DNA from: GCA-2688775 sp035288865
Lineage (GTDB): Archaea > Nanobdellota > Nanobdellia > Woesearchaeales > GW2011-AR4
NCBI GenBank assembly: GCA_035288865.1
Contig: DATDZA010000038.1
Span: 1 to 45,677, forward strand
DNA: 45,677 nucleotides
Direction: 5' to 3'
Shown one piece after another: positions 31,693 through 39,458 of this stretch. Below the pieces are notes generated by a model, which did no database searches, had not been told where the DNA came from, and worked only from the letters and a program-made list of their open reading frames with translations. Position 1 is the stretch's first letter. Each line of letters opens with the position of its first letter. The translations under genes and the position numbers were made by a program.

Positions 31693-31830
31693 CTATTTTG
31701 TGCAGAACGGGTTTGGGATGCTTATATAATTTATCCATACATACGCCAGCACCAATCCAAGTACCAGTGCAACAACAAACAACATTGCCGGATGCGTCAC
31801 AAATGCCCTCCTATTTTCTAAAAACTTCAT
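31693..31830 (-). CDS. Tiny membrane peptide, copy 2 of a tandem pair
   Basis: A 45-aa frame, MKFLENRRAFVTHPAMLFVV followed by a hydrophobic core and the C-terminus VWINYISIPNPFCTK. It has a GGTGA ribosome-binding site and is a clear paralogue of 31852-31986: the first six residues, the THPA motif and the block LAYVWINYISIPNPFC are identical. Single transmembrane helix with a C-terminal cysteine, probably exposed. Too short for routine gene finding, but duplication with conserved ends supports coding. Confidence 0.7.
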   Translation of the reverse strand: MKFLENRRAFVTHPAMLFVVALVLGLVLAYVWINYISIPNPFCTK

Positions 31831-31851
31831 TAAAATCACCTTTTTTATTTA

Positions 31852-31986
31852 TTACTTGCAGAACGGGTTTGGGATGCTTATATAATTTATCCAAACATAT
31901 GCCAACACAAGCCCGAGTATCAGCGCAATAACAAACATTCCTGCTGGGTGTGTTATAATTCCCTTCTTATTTTCTAAAAACTTCAT
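31852..31986 (-). CDS. Tiny membrane peptide, copy 1 of a tandem pair
   Basis: A 44-aa frame, MKFLENKKGIITHPAGMFVI, then a transmembrane segment and VWINYISIPNPFCK. Its leader AAAAAGGTGATTTTA before the ATG is essentially the same as that of its tandem paralogue downstream, so the two are translated in the same way. Family unknown to me. Confidence 0.7.
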   Translation of the reverse strand: MKFLENKKGIITHPAGMFVIALILGLVLAYVWINYISIPNPFCK

Positions 31987-32122
31987 TAAAATCACCTTTT
32001 TCTATTTAATGCCCTGATTCTGAGGAAGCCGATATTTAAAAGTTTCTATTTTAAAATTTTGTTTGAGAAGTTTAAAGAAAAAACTCGTTAATGGAATGCC
32101 TTCAAAGAAACAAAAAATTAAA

Positions 32123-32261
32123 CGCGCCAGGGAAGATTCGAACTCCCGACCTAGTTAACGAAGTTTAAATATCACTTCTCAGCTCTCGGCCCTCAGCAGA
32201 TAGAAGGTTCGACTCGGAATTTTTCCATACTGTCGCTCTATCCAGGCTGAGCTACTGGCGC
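32123..32261 (-). tRNA. tRNA-Arg(UCU), probably with three introns
   Basis: Read on the minus strand, the ends are textbook: 7-bp acceptor (GCGCCAG/CTGGCGC), discriminator G, D-arm GCTC...GAGC with the arginine-typical A20, variable AGGTC and T-arm GGGAG-TTCGAAT-CTTCC. The central 82 nt must shrink to 18. Retaining ACAG (32233-32230), CCTTCTA (32207-32201), AGCTG (32184-32180) and T (32153) gives a perfect ACAGC/GCTGT stem and the loop CTTCTAA, anticodon UCU. This implies introns of 22 nt (32229-32208), 16 nt (32200-32185) and 26 nt (32179-32154). The first has a convincing bulge-helix-bulge (CGAC/GTCG). The tRNA call is firm; the intron model is inference. Confidence 0.78.
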
Positions 32262-32317
32262 ACATAACTATAGCAAATTAGTTTATTTATAAAAGTTATC
32301 AATAAAATCCAAGAAAT

Positions 32318-32485
32318 CTACTGCTGCATCGTCTCGTCCCATGAAGCTGTCCACATCGTGCAGTGCTTCTTGCCTTCCCAGTAATAGAAGCAGCTCTTTC
32401 CAAATCTTTCCCATCTTACGCATCCCACGCAACTGGGAGGCGCATTACTTTTTTTTGGATTTTCTTCAGTTTTTTCTTCCGGCAT
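32318..32485 (-). CDS. Small zinc-finger-like protein coupled to top6A
   Basis: A 55-aa frame whose ATG lies one base after the top6A stop. It has CVGC, then SCFYYW and KHC, four cysteines in a tight zinc-binding arrangement with conserved-looking aromatic spacing (WERFGKSCFYYWEGKKHCTMW split around the cysteines). Its coupling to the topoisomerase gene suggests it is genuine and functionally linked, possibly DNA or protein binding. Family not recognised. Confidence 0.62.
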   Translation of the reverse strand: MPEEKTEENPKKSNAPPSCVGCVRWERFGKSCFYYWEGKKHCTMWTASWDETMQQ

Positions 32486-32486
32486 T

Positions 32487-33575
32487 TTAATCAAGGAACT
32501 CTTCGTTCTTTATCTTCTCCGGTAAATACTTCTCGGATATAAATGTTATTCCTTTTGATGACAATGACTGAATTTCCAGCTTAGCTCCAAAATCTTTCAT
32601 CATCTTGAACTGCCGCTGCCACTCTTTATTCTTCTTGAACCAGTCGTAATCTGAAATCTGTTTTAATCTCGTCATGTCAACATCCTTGAATTTGATGAAA
32701 TGTTTTTTCAAATCGTAATTTCCGACGTCGTCAGCTGTGACTCCCAAAAATCTTGCATCCTGGAGTGTCATAGTGCCGGACATGTGAGCAAGATTAATGG
32801 AGCCAAATTTCAGAACAGAATAAATATAAAATCCCCAAGGGTCGAAGTCCGCAAGAACATAAATTGGCAGCTTGTGCTCCTCCGTCAGTCTCTGCAATAA
32901 TCTTCTAATTCCCCGGGTGGTCTGGCCCTGGGACGTAACTATCAGGCAATTCTGTTTTTCCCAGAACTTGTCCTCGTGCAGCCTTTCCCAGACTGCCTGC
33001 TTCTCCATATAAATTATGTATTTTGCCTTGACACTTTTGAATTCAATATTTTCAACATTGGAAGGAATGCTCCATCCTCCCGAACCAAGCTTTGACCAGT
33101 TTATTGAATCACCAGAATCTTCAATCACAACATTTCCGGCAACAGAGCCCATCTTGTTTGCGTTGATATTAATCTGCTCCCTGGATAATCCAGTAATTAA
33201 TTCCAGGTCTTCTATTGCTTTGTCACTTTCCGGCTGCTCATCAACAATATTAATGTTGGACTGAGGAATAGTCCTCTTTGCCATGTAGAAAACATCTCTC
33301 AAGCTTGCGTGCTTCCCGACATCAAGAAGATTCTTGCTCACTTTAGCAACCTCAAGCGTTTGCAGGAATTTTTTAGCATGCCCAACGTTAAAGAAAGTCC
33401 TTTTTTGCTGTTTGTCTCCAAGTCCCAATGTTTCTGTTTCTTTGTCAAAAACTACATTGGACAGGCTTCGCACACTGAATTCTATAGTCGGATTCCTTCC
33501 TTTTTCTATGTCACTTACTAATTTTTTTCCCAAATCCTCAAGTTCCTTAACCGGTTTCTTTTCCTGTTTCTTCAT
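32487..33575 (-). CDS. top6A: DNA topoisomerase VI subunit A (Spo11-like)
   Basis: The 362-aa catalytic subunit of the type IIB topoisomerase. The winged-helix part contains the active tyrosine in SLRDVFYMAKRT (about residues 90-101), and the Toprim part has E and DxD residues in VTSQGQTTRGIRRLL (upstream of it) and LADFDPWGFYIYS. It cuts both strands and passes another duplex, relaxing supercoils and decatenating DNA with subunit B. Gap from top6B is 78 nt. The RDVFYM form has Phe in place of the first of the usual two tyrosines; the second, catalytic one is kept. Confidence 0.94.
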   Translation of the reverse strand: MKKQEKKPVKELEDLGKKLVSDIEKGRNPTIEFSVRSLSNVVFDKETETLGLGDKQQKRTFFNVGHAKKFLQTLEVAKVSKNLLDVGKHASLRDVFYMAKRTIPQSNINIVDEQPESDKAIEDLELITGLSREQININANKMGSVAGNVVIEDSGDSINWSKLGSGGWSIPSNVENIEFKSVKAKYIIYMEKQAVWERLHEDKFWEKQNCLIVTSQGQTTRGIRRLLQRLTEEHKLPIYVLADFDPWGFYIYSVLKFGSINLAHMSGTMTLQDARFLGVTADDVGNYDLKKHFIKFKDVDMTRLKQISDYDWFKKNKEWQRQFKMMKDFGAKLEIQSLSSKGITFISEKYLPEKIKNEEFLD

Positions 33576-33653
33576 TTTATTTATTTTTTAAATTTTAAAT
33601 CAATTTTTATTTTATTTTCCATTAATATTTTATGTATTGGGGAATCTAATTAA

Positions 33654-35330
33654 TTATTCTTCTTTGGCTTCGTCATTTGCTGCTTCTTTCTTGTCGAATT
33701 TCATCCTGTACAATTTATCATCCTCATCTTCCTGCAGTATTTCCTGCTTTATCTCCGGCTTCACTAGCATCTTCTGCAGCCCAAGCAGAATTTTTTCTAT
33801 TTTCTCGCCGCTCAGGAATGACAATGAATCTGCAACTTCAGGAATATATTTTTCAAACATATTTGCCCTTTCAATCTGATCGCTGATTTTTGATTTCTTC
33901 CTGACGTAAGAGCCAAGCATTCTTCCGCATTCCTGTAATCCCAATTTAATTTCCTTAATAATTTCGGCATAATGGGCGATTGCTTCCTTTGATTCAGATG
34001 TGAACGGGACCCAGACAGATGACATGTGCACAACAATAACAAGGGGTCCGACCGGAACAGAATCACCGGATTGCTGCAGCCCGTAAGTTTTCCAGTTTGT
34101 CTCTATTATAGACTTTGTCATTGAGCATGCCCCTTCCTGATACAACAACGGAACTCTGTTTGCAAATCTAAGGATGTTCGCCCTTTCCTCTTTTGGAATT
34201 TCCCCGCCATACGCAATTCCTACCTCGATTATGAAAGGATTTCCCCTATAAACTGCGGGCGGCCGTGAAATCGTCGCATAAAATTCCGCCCTTATTTCTT
34301 TTCTCAGCCCTTTTTCAAGCAATTCATGCCCAATCGGGCTAAGGCAGTCTGTCGGCGGCGCAATTATTTTAGTTTGCTGTATCCCATGCAATAATTTTTC
34401 TGCCATATCTCGGCTTACTTCGCTTGGGCTTGTTTTTGGCAGCAACGCGGCGTGTTCACATATTTCTTTCGCCGTTCCCGGCCCGACCCTGGAAAATTCT
34501 GTTGTTAGGAAACTCTGCAAAGTCCTCGATTCTGTAAATCTTAATTTGTCCATCAGCATCCCAAGCTCAATTCCATACGGATGCGGCTTGATTTCCTGCG
34601 CCTGGGGTGGCAAAGTGTCAGTCGCCCTTGCATAGATTACCTGTTCTGATTTTGGATTTGTATAGATTATTGTGACGTGCGGGTTGATGACAGCAGTCTG
34701 TTTCAGGTATTCATCAACTGACTGGTTGCCTTTCAGGTATTCCGCCTCCAAGTCAATCTCAACTCTTGTTCCGTGCTCCTTGCTCCATTCAACAATTTCT
34801 TCTTTTACAATGTTAGGCTTATTCGCCTGAGTGTCAATATTTAATTCATAATAATGAGACGGCTCCTTGCTGGAAACTCTTGAAGTGATTTTTGCGGGCC
34901 TTCCAGTTGTCAATTGGCCGTACAGAACCGCGGCGCTTATTCCTATACCTTGTTGCCCCCTCGCCTGTTTTAAGGTGTGGAACTTGCTCCCATACAATAA
35001 TTTTGCAAAAATGTTTGGAATTTGTTTTTTTACAATCCCGGGGCCGTTGTCTTCAATTACAACCCTGTACTTGAATTCACCCATTTCAATTATCTCAACG
35101 CTTATCTCCGGCAGTACTCTCGCCTCTTCGCATGCATCCAAAGAATTATCAACCGCTTCTTTTACCGTCATAAGCAATGCTTTTCTTTTATTGTCAAATC
35201 CTAGCAGATGCCTGTTCTTCGTAAAAAATTCGGCCACAGAAATCTCTTTCTGGTGCTTCGCCAACTCATAAGCTATCGGCTCGTCTGATTTTTCTGTCTT
35301 CACTTTTGCTTCCTGTTTTGGCATTTTCAT
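33654..35330 (-). CDS. top6B: DNA topoisomerase VI subunit B (GHKL ATPase)
   Basis: From the ATG at 35330 this is 558 aa. The GHKL ATPase has its N box in LMTVKEAVDNSLDACEEA, the DNGPGI (G1) motif, and GQQGIGISAAVL (G2). A helix-two-turn-helix and transducer domain follow, and the C-terminus is acidic. It is the ATP-binding partner of subunit A. The TATA element TTATAAATAT (35359-35350 on the minus strand) predicts initiation at about 35330, so the longer frame to 35366 is not used. Part of the conserved rio1-KH-top6B-top6A order. Confidence 0.94.
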   Translation of the reverse strand: MKMPKQEAKVKTEKSDEPIAYELAKHQKEISVAEFFTKNRHLLGFDNKRKALLMTVKEAVDNSLDACEEARVLPEISVEIIEMGEFKYRVVIEDNGPGIVKKQIPNIFAKLLYGSKFHTLKQARGQQGIGISAAVLYGQLTTGRPAKITSRVSSKEPSHYYELNIDTQANKPNIVKEEIVEWSKEHGTRVEIDLEAEYLKGNQSVDEYLKQTAVINPHVTIIYTNPKSEQVIYARATDTLPPQAQEIKPHPYGIELGMLMDKLRFTESRTLQSFLTTEFSRVGPGTAKEICEHAALLPKTSPSEVSRDMAEKLLHGIQQTKIIAPPTDCLSPIGHELLEKGLRKEIRAEFYATISRPPAVYRGNPFIIEVGIAYGGEIPKEERANILRFANRVPLLYQEGACSMTKSIIETNWKTYGLQQSGDSVPVGPLVIVVHMSSVWVPFTSESKEAIAHYAEIIKEIKLGLQECGRMLGSYVRKKSKISDQIERANMFEKYIPEVADSLSFLSGEKIEKILLGLQKMLVKPEIKQEILQEDEDDKLYRMKFDKKEAANDEAKEE

Positions 35331-35465
35331 ATTCCGACAAGATAACTGATATTTATAATTAAGCATTTAGCTTTCATATTCTTATTAATAAATAATATAG
35401 AAAACTTTTAATTTTTATTAATGAAATAAACGATTAATATTTAGAATCTATCAAAAAATAAGTTT

Positions 35466-36011
35466 TCACATCTCCATTATCGCCTTTCTCTTCATATCCC
35501 TTCTTCTCCTTTCGAGCCATTTGTAGACGTTGGCATGAGTCGAGCCTTTTAAAAGAGATTCAACAGCGTGCCGTGCGCTTGAAGCCGAGTCAGGCGTTCC
35601 GATTATGCTGATAGTCTTTCCGAAAACCGAAATGTTGCATTCTGTTAGTTCTTCAATCAGCCTTCTCGATTTTCCCTCTTTCCCTATCACTCTTCCTTTC
35701 AGGCGAAGCATTGCATTTATTGATTTTCCCGTAAACTCCCTCAAATCTACAACTTCGAAAATATAATCCGGCTTCAGCAAAAGTTTTGCAATTTCCGGGT
35801 TGAATCCGCGGCCAATTGCACGAATTATTTCCCTTGCAGTATACAAACCCAAAGCATCTTCTCCCGAAACAAAAACATCCCCTTCCTTTGAGTCAATATT
35901 GAGCTTTGTTGACGTGGCTTCTTCTAGTTCTTTCTTCACAGCCCCTTCCTTGCCGATAATAACCGCAACCCGGTTCTTAGGCACCTTTAACTCATAAGCA
36001 TATTCAGCCAT
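35466..36011 (-). CDS. KH-domain RNA-binding protein (Pno1/Dim2-like)
   Basis: A 181-aa protein with two KH domains, each with a GxxG loop: AVIIGKEGAVKKEL (about residue 16) and GRVIGKEGKSRRLI (about residue 106). Archaeal Pno1/Dim2 proteins have this size and act in small-subunit ribosome maturation, often with Rio1. It lies between rio1 (118 nt upstream) and top6B on the same strand, the usual archaeal order. The C-terminal RRRRDMKRK tail is basic. Confidence 0.9.
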   Translation of the reverse strand: MAEYAYELKVPKNRVAVIIGKEGAVKKELEEATSTKLNIDSKEGDVFVSGEDALGLYTAREIIRAIGRGFNPEIAKLLLKPDYIFEVVDLREFTGKSINAMLRLKGRVIGKEGKSRRLIEELTECNISVFGKTISIIGTPDSASSARHAVESLLKGSTHANVYKWLERRRRDMKRKAIMEM

Positions 36012-36129
36012 TTTTAATTGAAAGACTAATTTGTTTTTAAGTTTATGGATTCAAATTTTTTGATTTTAATATTTTAGTTTTCTTAATTTTTATTTTTTGA
36101 TTATTAAGATTATATTTCAACTATTAAAT

Positions 36130-36846
36130 TTATTTTCCAATTATTTTCTTTTTAGTTTCTTCTTCATTGACGATTAAGCCAATCTTCCTAAAAAAAGTGC
36201 AAATGTTTCTTACATCCCGGTCAAAATATTCTTTTGCCCGCGAACTTTGCAGGGGAGTTGTTTGGGAGAAATCTATGAAAACGGGAGTTTCGTTGTGGTT
36301 CAGTATGTTGAAAGCAGACAAATCTGCATGCACCAACCCGGCCTTGTGGAGCTTTTTCATGTTTGTTACTATTGCGTCAAAAAATTTCTTTGGATTGTTC
36401 GGAATGTCATCTTTCAGTTTAGGTGCAATTATTCCGTGATCCCCAATAAATTCAAGCACGAGAACGTTGTTGGAAAAAGCTGAAGGAGTGGGGACATTTA
36501 CGTTCGCTTCCCGCGCTTTCATCAAATTCCTGAATTCCCTTTGCACCCATGCAAAGATTACATTTCGCTTGCCGCCTTTCAGGTTTGGATATCGCGGATC
36601 ATCTTTTATGTAATCGCTCATTCTGTTGAAATCGCACGTTTCAAGGCGATAAATCTTTACCATTATTCTTGTTCCGTCTTTCTTTAAAGCAGAAAAAACA
36701 TTTGATTCTTTACCGATAGAAATCGGGCTTTCTAATCCCTCAAAATGCCCTTGTGAAATTAATTTGTATACTGTTCTCTGCGTGAACTGATCAAATACAT
36801 CTCCCCATGTTTTGAAATCTTCCTTTGGCTTTGATTTTTGAGACAT
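36130..36846 (-). CDS. rio1: Rio1-type serine kinase/ATPase
   Basis: A 238-aa RIO kinase. The nucleotide loop is ISIGKESNVF (the RIO STGKEA-like motif), the catalytic loop is LVHADLSAFNIL with Asp, and the metal-binding IDFSQT is next. The flexible-loop segment RMSDYIKDDPRYPNLKGGK is characteristic of Rio1. It acts in late maturation of the small ribosomal subunit. Neighbouring KH protein is a known partner in the process. Usually preceded by aIF1A in archaea; here an unknown small gene lies upstream instead. Confidence 0.92.
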   Translation of the reverse strand: MSQKSKPKEDFKTWGDVFDQFTQRTVYKLISQGHFEGLESPISIGKESNVFSALKKDGTRIMVKIYRLETCDFNRMSDYIKDDPRYPNLKGGKRNVIFAWVQREFRNLMKAREANVNVPTPSAFSNNVLVLEFIGDHGIIAPKLKDDIPNNPKKFFDAIVTNMKKLHKAGLVHADLSAFNILNHNETPVFIDFSQTTPLQSSRAKEYFDRDVRNICTFFRKIGLIVNEEETKKKIIGK

Positions 36847-36913
36847 AGATTAAAGTTATTTTTCAAGGTTTATAAATTGTATAGAATTTTTGTTGGGGAA
36901 ATTAAATTATTTT

Positions 36914-37252
36914 TTATTGTATTCTTAGGTTAGGCATTACTGCAGAGAGTTGCTGAAAAAGAATTTCCATTTGTTCAGGGGTCAAAGATTCCATTCGCCT
37001 TGTTTGACCTCTAAATTCATATTCGCTATTTTCCGCGATAGTTCCTAAAATGGGCGCCTCAATACGCCTAGTTGTTGTAATTTCAGCTGCCCTTTTAACT
37101 AAAGATTCTTGTGATGGAAAATACTCCGGGATAACACCTCTGCTCATAACCCAAACTGTATTGAAAGGGTGGCTACGAGCACTTTCTGAAGTGTCAAGAA
37201 CTTCTCTATAAATTACAAAATTTTGATAAGGACCAATTGGCTGCACTTGCAT
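36914..37252 (-). CDS. Hypothetical protein
   Basis: A 112-aa protein with no membrane segment or signal. It starts MQVQPIGPYQNFVIYREVLD and ends in a helix LTPEQMEILFQQLSAVM. I do not recognise it. It is the gene upstream of rio1 (67-nt gap) and has its own AT-rich promoter region at 37260-37300. Composition matches its neighbours. Confidence 0.6.
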   Translation of the reverse strand: MQVQPIGPYQNFVIYREVLDTSESARSHPFNTVWVMSRGVIPEYFPSQESLVKRAAEITTTRRIEAPILGTIAENSEYEFRGQTRRMESLTPEQMEILFQQLSAVMPNLRIQ

Positions 37253-37352
37253 AATTTGAAGTAAACATGTTTAGTATAAATATTTTTCCTACTCACCACT
37301 CCAAAATAGTAAACAAACCGAAAGATTTATATAGATGTTCCATTATACAGTA

Positions 37353-37500
37353 GTAACATAAACGTTGGGGAACGTTTTTCGTTATAGTTTTTGAGGAGAA
37401 ATCGCTATCACCTCTTTTTCCTCAGCAGGGCTTCGCAAGGGGCTTTGCTGGGGTTTTCATTTTTAATGAAACTTAATTGTCATAAAAGAGGCGATATTTT
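37353..37500 (+). ncRNA. Candidate structured RNA 1
   Basis: Behind the TATA-containing 16-mer AAAGATTTATATAGAT (37321-37336), initiation is expected near 37353. The following 150 nt fold well: AACGTT hairpin with a GGGG loop (37361-37376), a long-range stem CCTCTTTT (37411-37418) with AAAAGAGG (37484-37491) extended after a bulge by ATCG (37401-37404) with CGAT (37492-37495), and an inner CAGCA/TGCTG hairpin (37423-37450). There is no convincing protein frame. The family is unknown; it is not a tRNA, SRP or RNase P RNA by visible motifs. Confidence 0.5.
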
Positions 37501-37572
37501 TTCTATACTGAAAATAAATAACCAACTATATTTACGTAACAAAGATTTATATAGATACGTGCAATTCACAGC

Positions 37573-37707
37573 ATAAAGCCCGGCGCGAGAGTACCAAATG
37601 GAGCCAACGGTAAAACCAAGAAAACATTCAGTTTTCGTGGCACCAAAAATTCGCAAGAATTTTTTAGTGCCAAGCTATGAGCTTTGGGGTTAGTGTTACG
37701 GGCTACA
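37573..37707 (+). ncRNA. Candidate structured RNA 2, ACA-terminated
   Basis: The same 16-mer promoter recurs at 37541-37556, predicting a start near 37573. The ends pair: AGCCCG (37577-37582) with CGGGCT (37699-37704), followed at once by ACA (37705-37707), as in H/ACA guide RNAs. Within are an AAAAC/GTTTT hairpin (37621-37635), a 5-bp GGCAC/GTGCC stem (37639-37671) closing an AAAAATTC-GCAA-GAATTTTT hairpin with a GNRA-like loop, and AAGCT-ATG-AGCTT (37672-37684). A stable RNA is likely; H/ACA type is a possibility only. 37708-37920 shows nothing further. Confidence 0.55.
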
Positions 37708-37937
37708 AATTTTATTTGTAATAATCAAAAAGCAAGAGAACAAGATTATCATCGTTATCATTCATCATTATCCATTAGGATTATAATAGTGCAGATAGAT
37801 GATTGACATAACTTGTTCTTAAAGCTAAAAATAAATAAACTGAGGAAGCTATTATATTCATCAATCACGTTCATACGATAATTTATTTGATGGAATAGTT
37901 ATATAGCTTCTTCTGAACTCGTGGAGGTTAGATTAAA

Positions 37938-39197
37938 ATGGGAAAAATAAGCCCTGTATCGTCAAAATATATTATTCATGCCAATATAGACATAGAAGGC
38001 GTAGTTGACAGGCCGGATGTTATCGGAGCGATTTTTGGGCAAACTGAAGGTTTGTTGGGAGCAGATTTAGAGTTAAGAGAGCTTCAGAAATCCGGAAGGA
38101 TTGGAAGAATAGAAGTCAATACAGAAACAAGGACAGGAAAGACAAAAGGCTCAATTATTATTCCATCTTCTTTGGACAAAGCCGAAACATCGATTGTAGG
38201 CGCAGCTTTGGAAATTATACAGAGAATTGGGCCATGCAACGCTAAAATTGAAGTTGTGAATATAGAAGATGTCAGAATCAGCAAGCGAAGCATGGTTGTG
38301 GAAAGGGCAAAAGAACTGCTCAAGAAAATGATGGAAAACACCATGCCAGATTCCCAGGAATTGGCTGATGAGGTCACTGCGTCTGTCAGGGTAATGGAAA
38401 TAGTCGAATATGGCAAAGACAGGCTGCCGGCAGGCCCTGCAATCAATGAAAGTGATGAAATAATTGTTGTTGAAGGCAGAGCTGATGTTTTGAATTTGTT
38501 GAAGCATGGTTTCAAAAACGCAATTGCAATAAACGGAACATCAGTTCCTGAAACCATAGTTGAACTGTGCTCGAAGAAAGTTGTAACAGTTTTTGTTGAT
38601 GGCGACAGGGGGGGCAATCTGATCATCAAAGAGTTAACTCAGGTTGCGGAAATTGATTTTGTGACAAAAGCTCCTGACGGAAAAGAAGTTGAGGAAATTA
38701 CAAAAAAAGAAATTCACAAGGCAATAAGGAGCAGAATCTCGGGAGAGCAGGCTAAATTAGAGCTTTCCAGAGAGCCGGATAGAACCGCCATGGAACTCGT
38801 CAAACGGCAGCCATATCAGCAGCATCATCAGCCTCAGCAGCAGTTTCAGAGGCCAATGCAGTCGCGGCCTTTTACAGCAGCGCCTCCAATAAGAAGGCCC
38901 CAAGTTTCACCAGATGAGAAAAATGCATTCAAGAAAATGCTTGAGGACTTGATTGGGACGCGCGGCGCCGAAATTCTTGATAACAAGTTGGCTGTACTTG
39001 GAAAAGTGCCAATAAGCGAAATTCACACAGCGCTTAAAAGCATAACCAACGCCCATGCTGTTGTTTTCGACGGAAGTATTGAAAAAGAAATCGTTAAGGC
39101 AGCTGAACAATCCAATGTCAAGTTCCTGATAGGAATGGACTCGAAAATAAGGCCGAACGAGACAAGAGTAACTTTGTTGACTGTAGCTGAATTGTAA
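37938..39197 (+). CDS. dnaG: Archaeal DnaG (Toprim primase-like, exosome-associated)
   Basis: A 419-aa archaeal DnaG. The Toprim domain (about residues 170-260) has the conserved Glu in IIVVEGRADVLNLL and the DxD in VFVDGDRGGNLI. Residues 290-330 are a Gln/Pro/His-rich flexible linker (PYQQHHQPQQQFQRP). In archaea this protein is a component of the RNA exosome and has some primase activity. A strong GGAGGT ribosome-binding site precedes the ATG by about 10 nt. Single gene unit following the two candidate RNAs. Confidence 0.93.
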   Translation: MGKISPVSSKYIIHANIDIEGVVDRPDVIGAIFGQTEGLLGADLELRELQKSGRIGRIEVNTETRTGKTKGSIIIPSSLDKAETSIVGAALEIIQRIGPCNAKIEVVNIEDVRISKRSMVVERAKELLKKMMENTMPDSQELADEVTASVRVMEIVEYGKDRLPAGPAINESDEIIVVEGRADVLNLLKHGFKNAIAINGTSVPETIVELCSKKVVTVFVDGDRGGNLIIKELTQVAEIDFVTKAPDGKEVEEITKKEIHKAIRSRISGEQAKLELSREPDRTAMELVKRQPYQQHHQPQQQFQRPMQSRPFTAAPPIRRPQVSPDEKNAFKKMLEDLIGTRGAEILDNKLAVLGKVPISEIHTALKSITNAHAVVFDGSIEKEIVKAAEQSNVKFLIGMDSKIRPNETRVTLLTVAEL

Positions 39198-39277
39198 ATT
39201 AATTTCGTTTTTTATTTTTTCTATTTTTATTTGTTATTATTAATTGTGTTAGCTTTTTTCATAACAATTTTTCTTAG

Positions 39278-39340
39278 GGGAACAGCACAGTTGCTCTTGA
39301 CCGGCTTATGACGGTTCCCACACCTTCTCGTTGTGTTTCT
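39278..39340 (-). ncRNA. Candidate small structured RNA
   Basis: On the minus strand, ACAC (39336-39333) pairs with GTGT (39323-39320), directly followed by GGGAAC (39319-39314) pairing with GTTCCC (39283-39278), with an ACCG/CGGT stem inside. A TATA-like run TTTAAAAAAAA lies about 30 nt upstream. The region is more GC-rich than the surrounding 261-nt gap. A 63-aa frame crosses it but has no start context or family, so I prefer an RNA. Unknown family. Confidence 0.35.
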
Positions 39341-39458
39341 TTTATCGAGCACGATTTTTTTTAAATGGTTTAGGGTTGGTGGAGGGCGGATAAAATAAAT
39401 ATAGTGCGATAAGAACATTCCCTCCCTTAAGAAGATAAGTTAATAAAAATATATAAAA

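Noticed and set aside
32123..32261. Single canonical intron at 37/38 of the tRNA
   Set aside because: With one intron the anticodon stem would be ACAGT against TAACT, which does not pair beyond one position, so this simple model fails.
32123..32261. Two-intron model giving stem ACAGA/TCTGT and anticodon UUC
   Set aside because: It pairs but puts C at position 33 instead of the near-universal U, and the D-loop A20 argues for arginine, so the three-intron UCU model is preferred.
33654..35366. Possible intein or intron in topoisomerase VI B
   Set aside because: The GHKL motifs and domain spacing are continuous and normal in length.
37573..37707. RNase P RNA or SRP RNA
   Set aside because: The length is too small and the conserved core motifs of either RNA (for example GGAAA-type P4 sequence or helix 8 loop motifs) are not visible.
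39227..39418. 63-aa basic frame on the minus strand
   Set aside because: It has no ribosome-binding site or family resemblance and crosses a folded segment; a small RNA explains it better.
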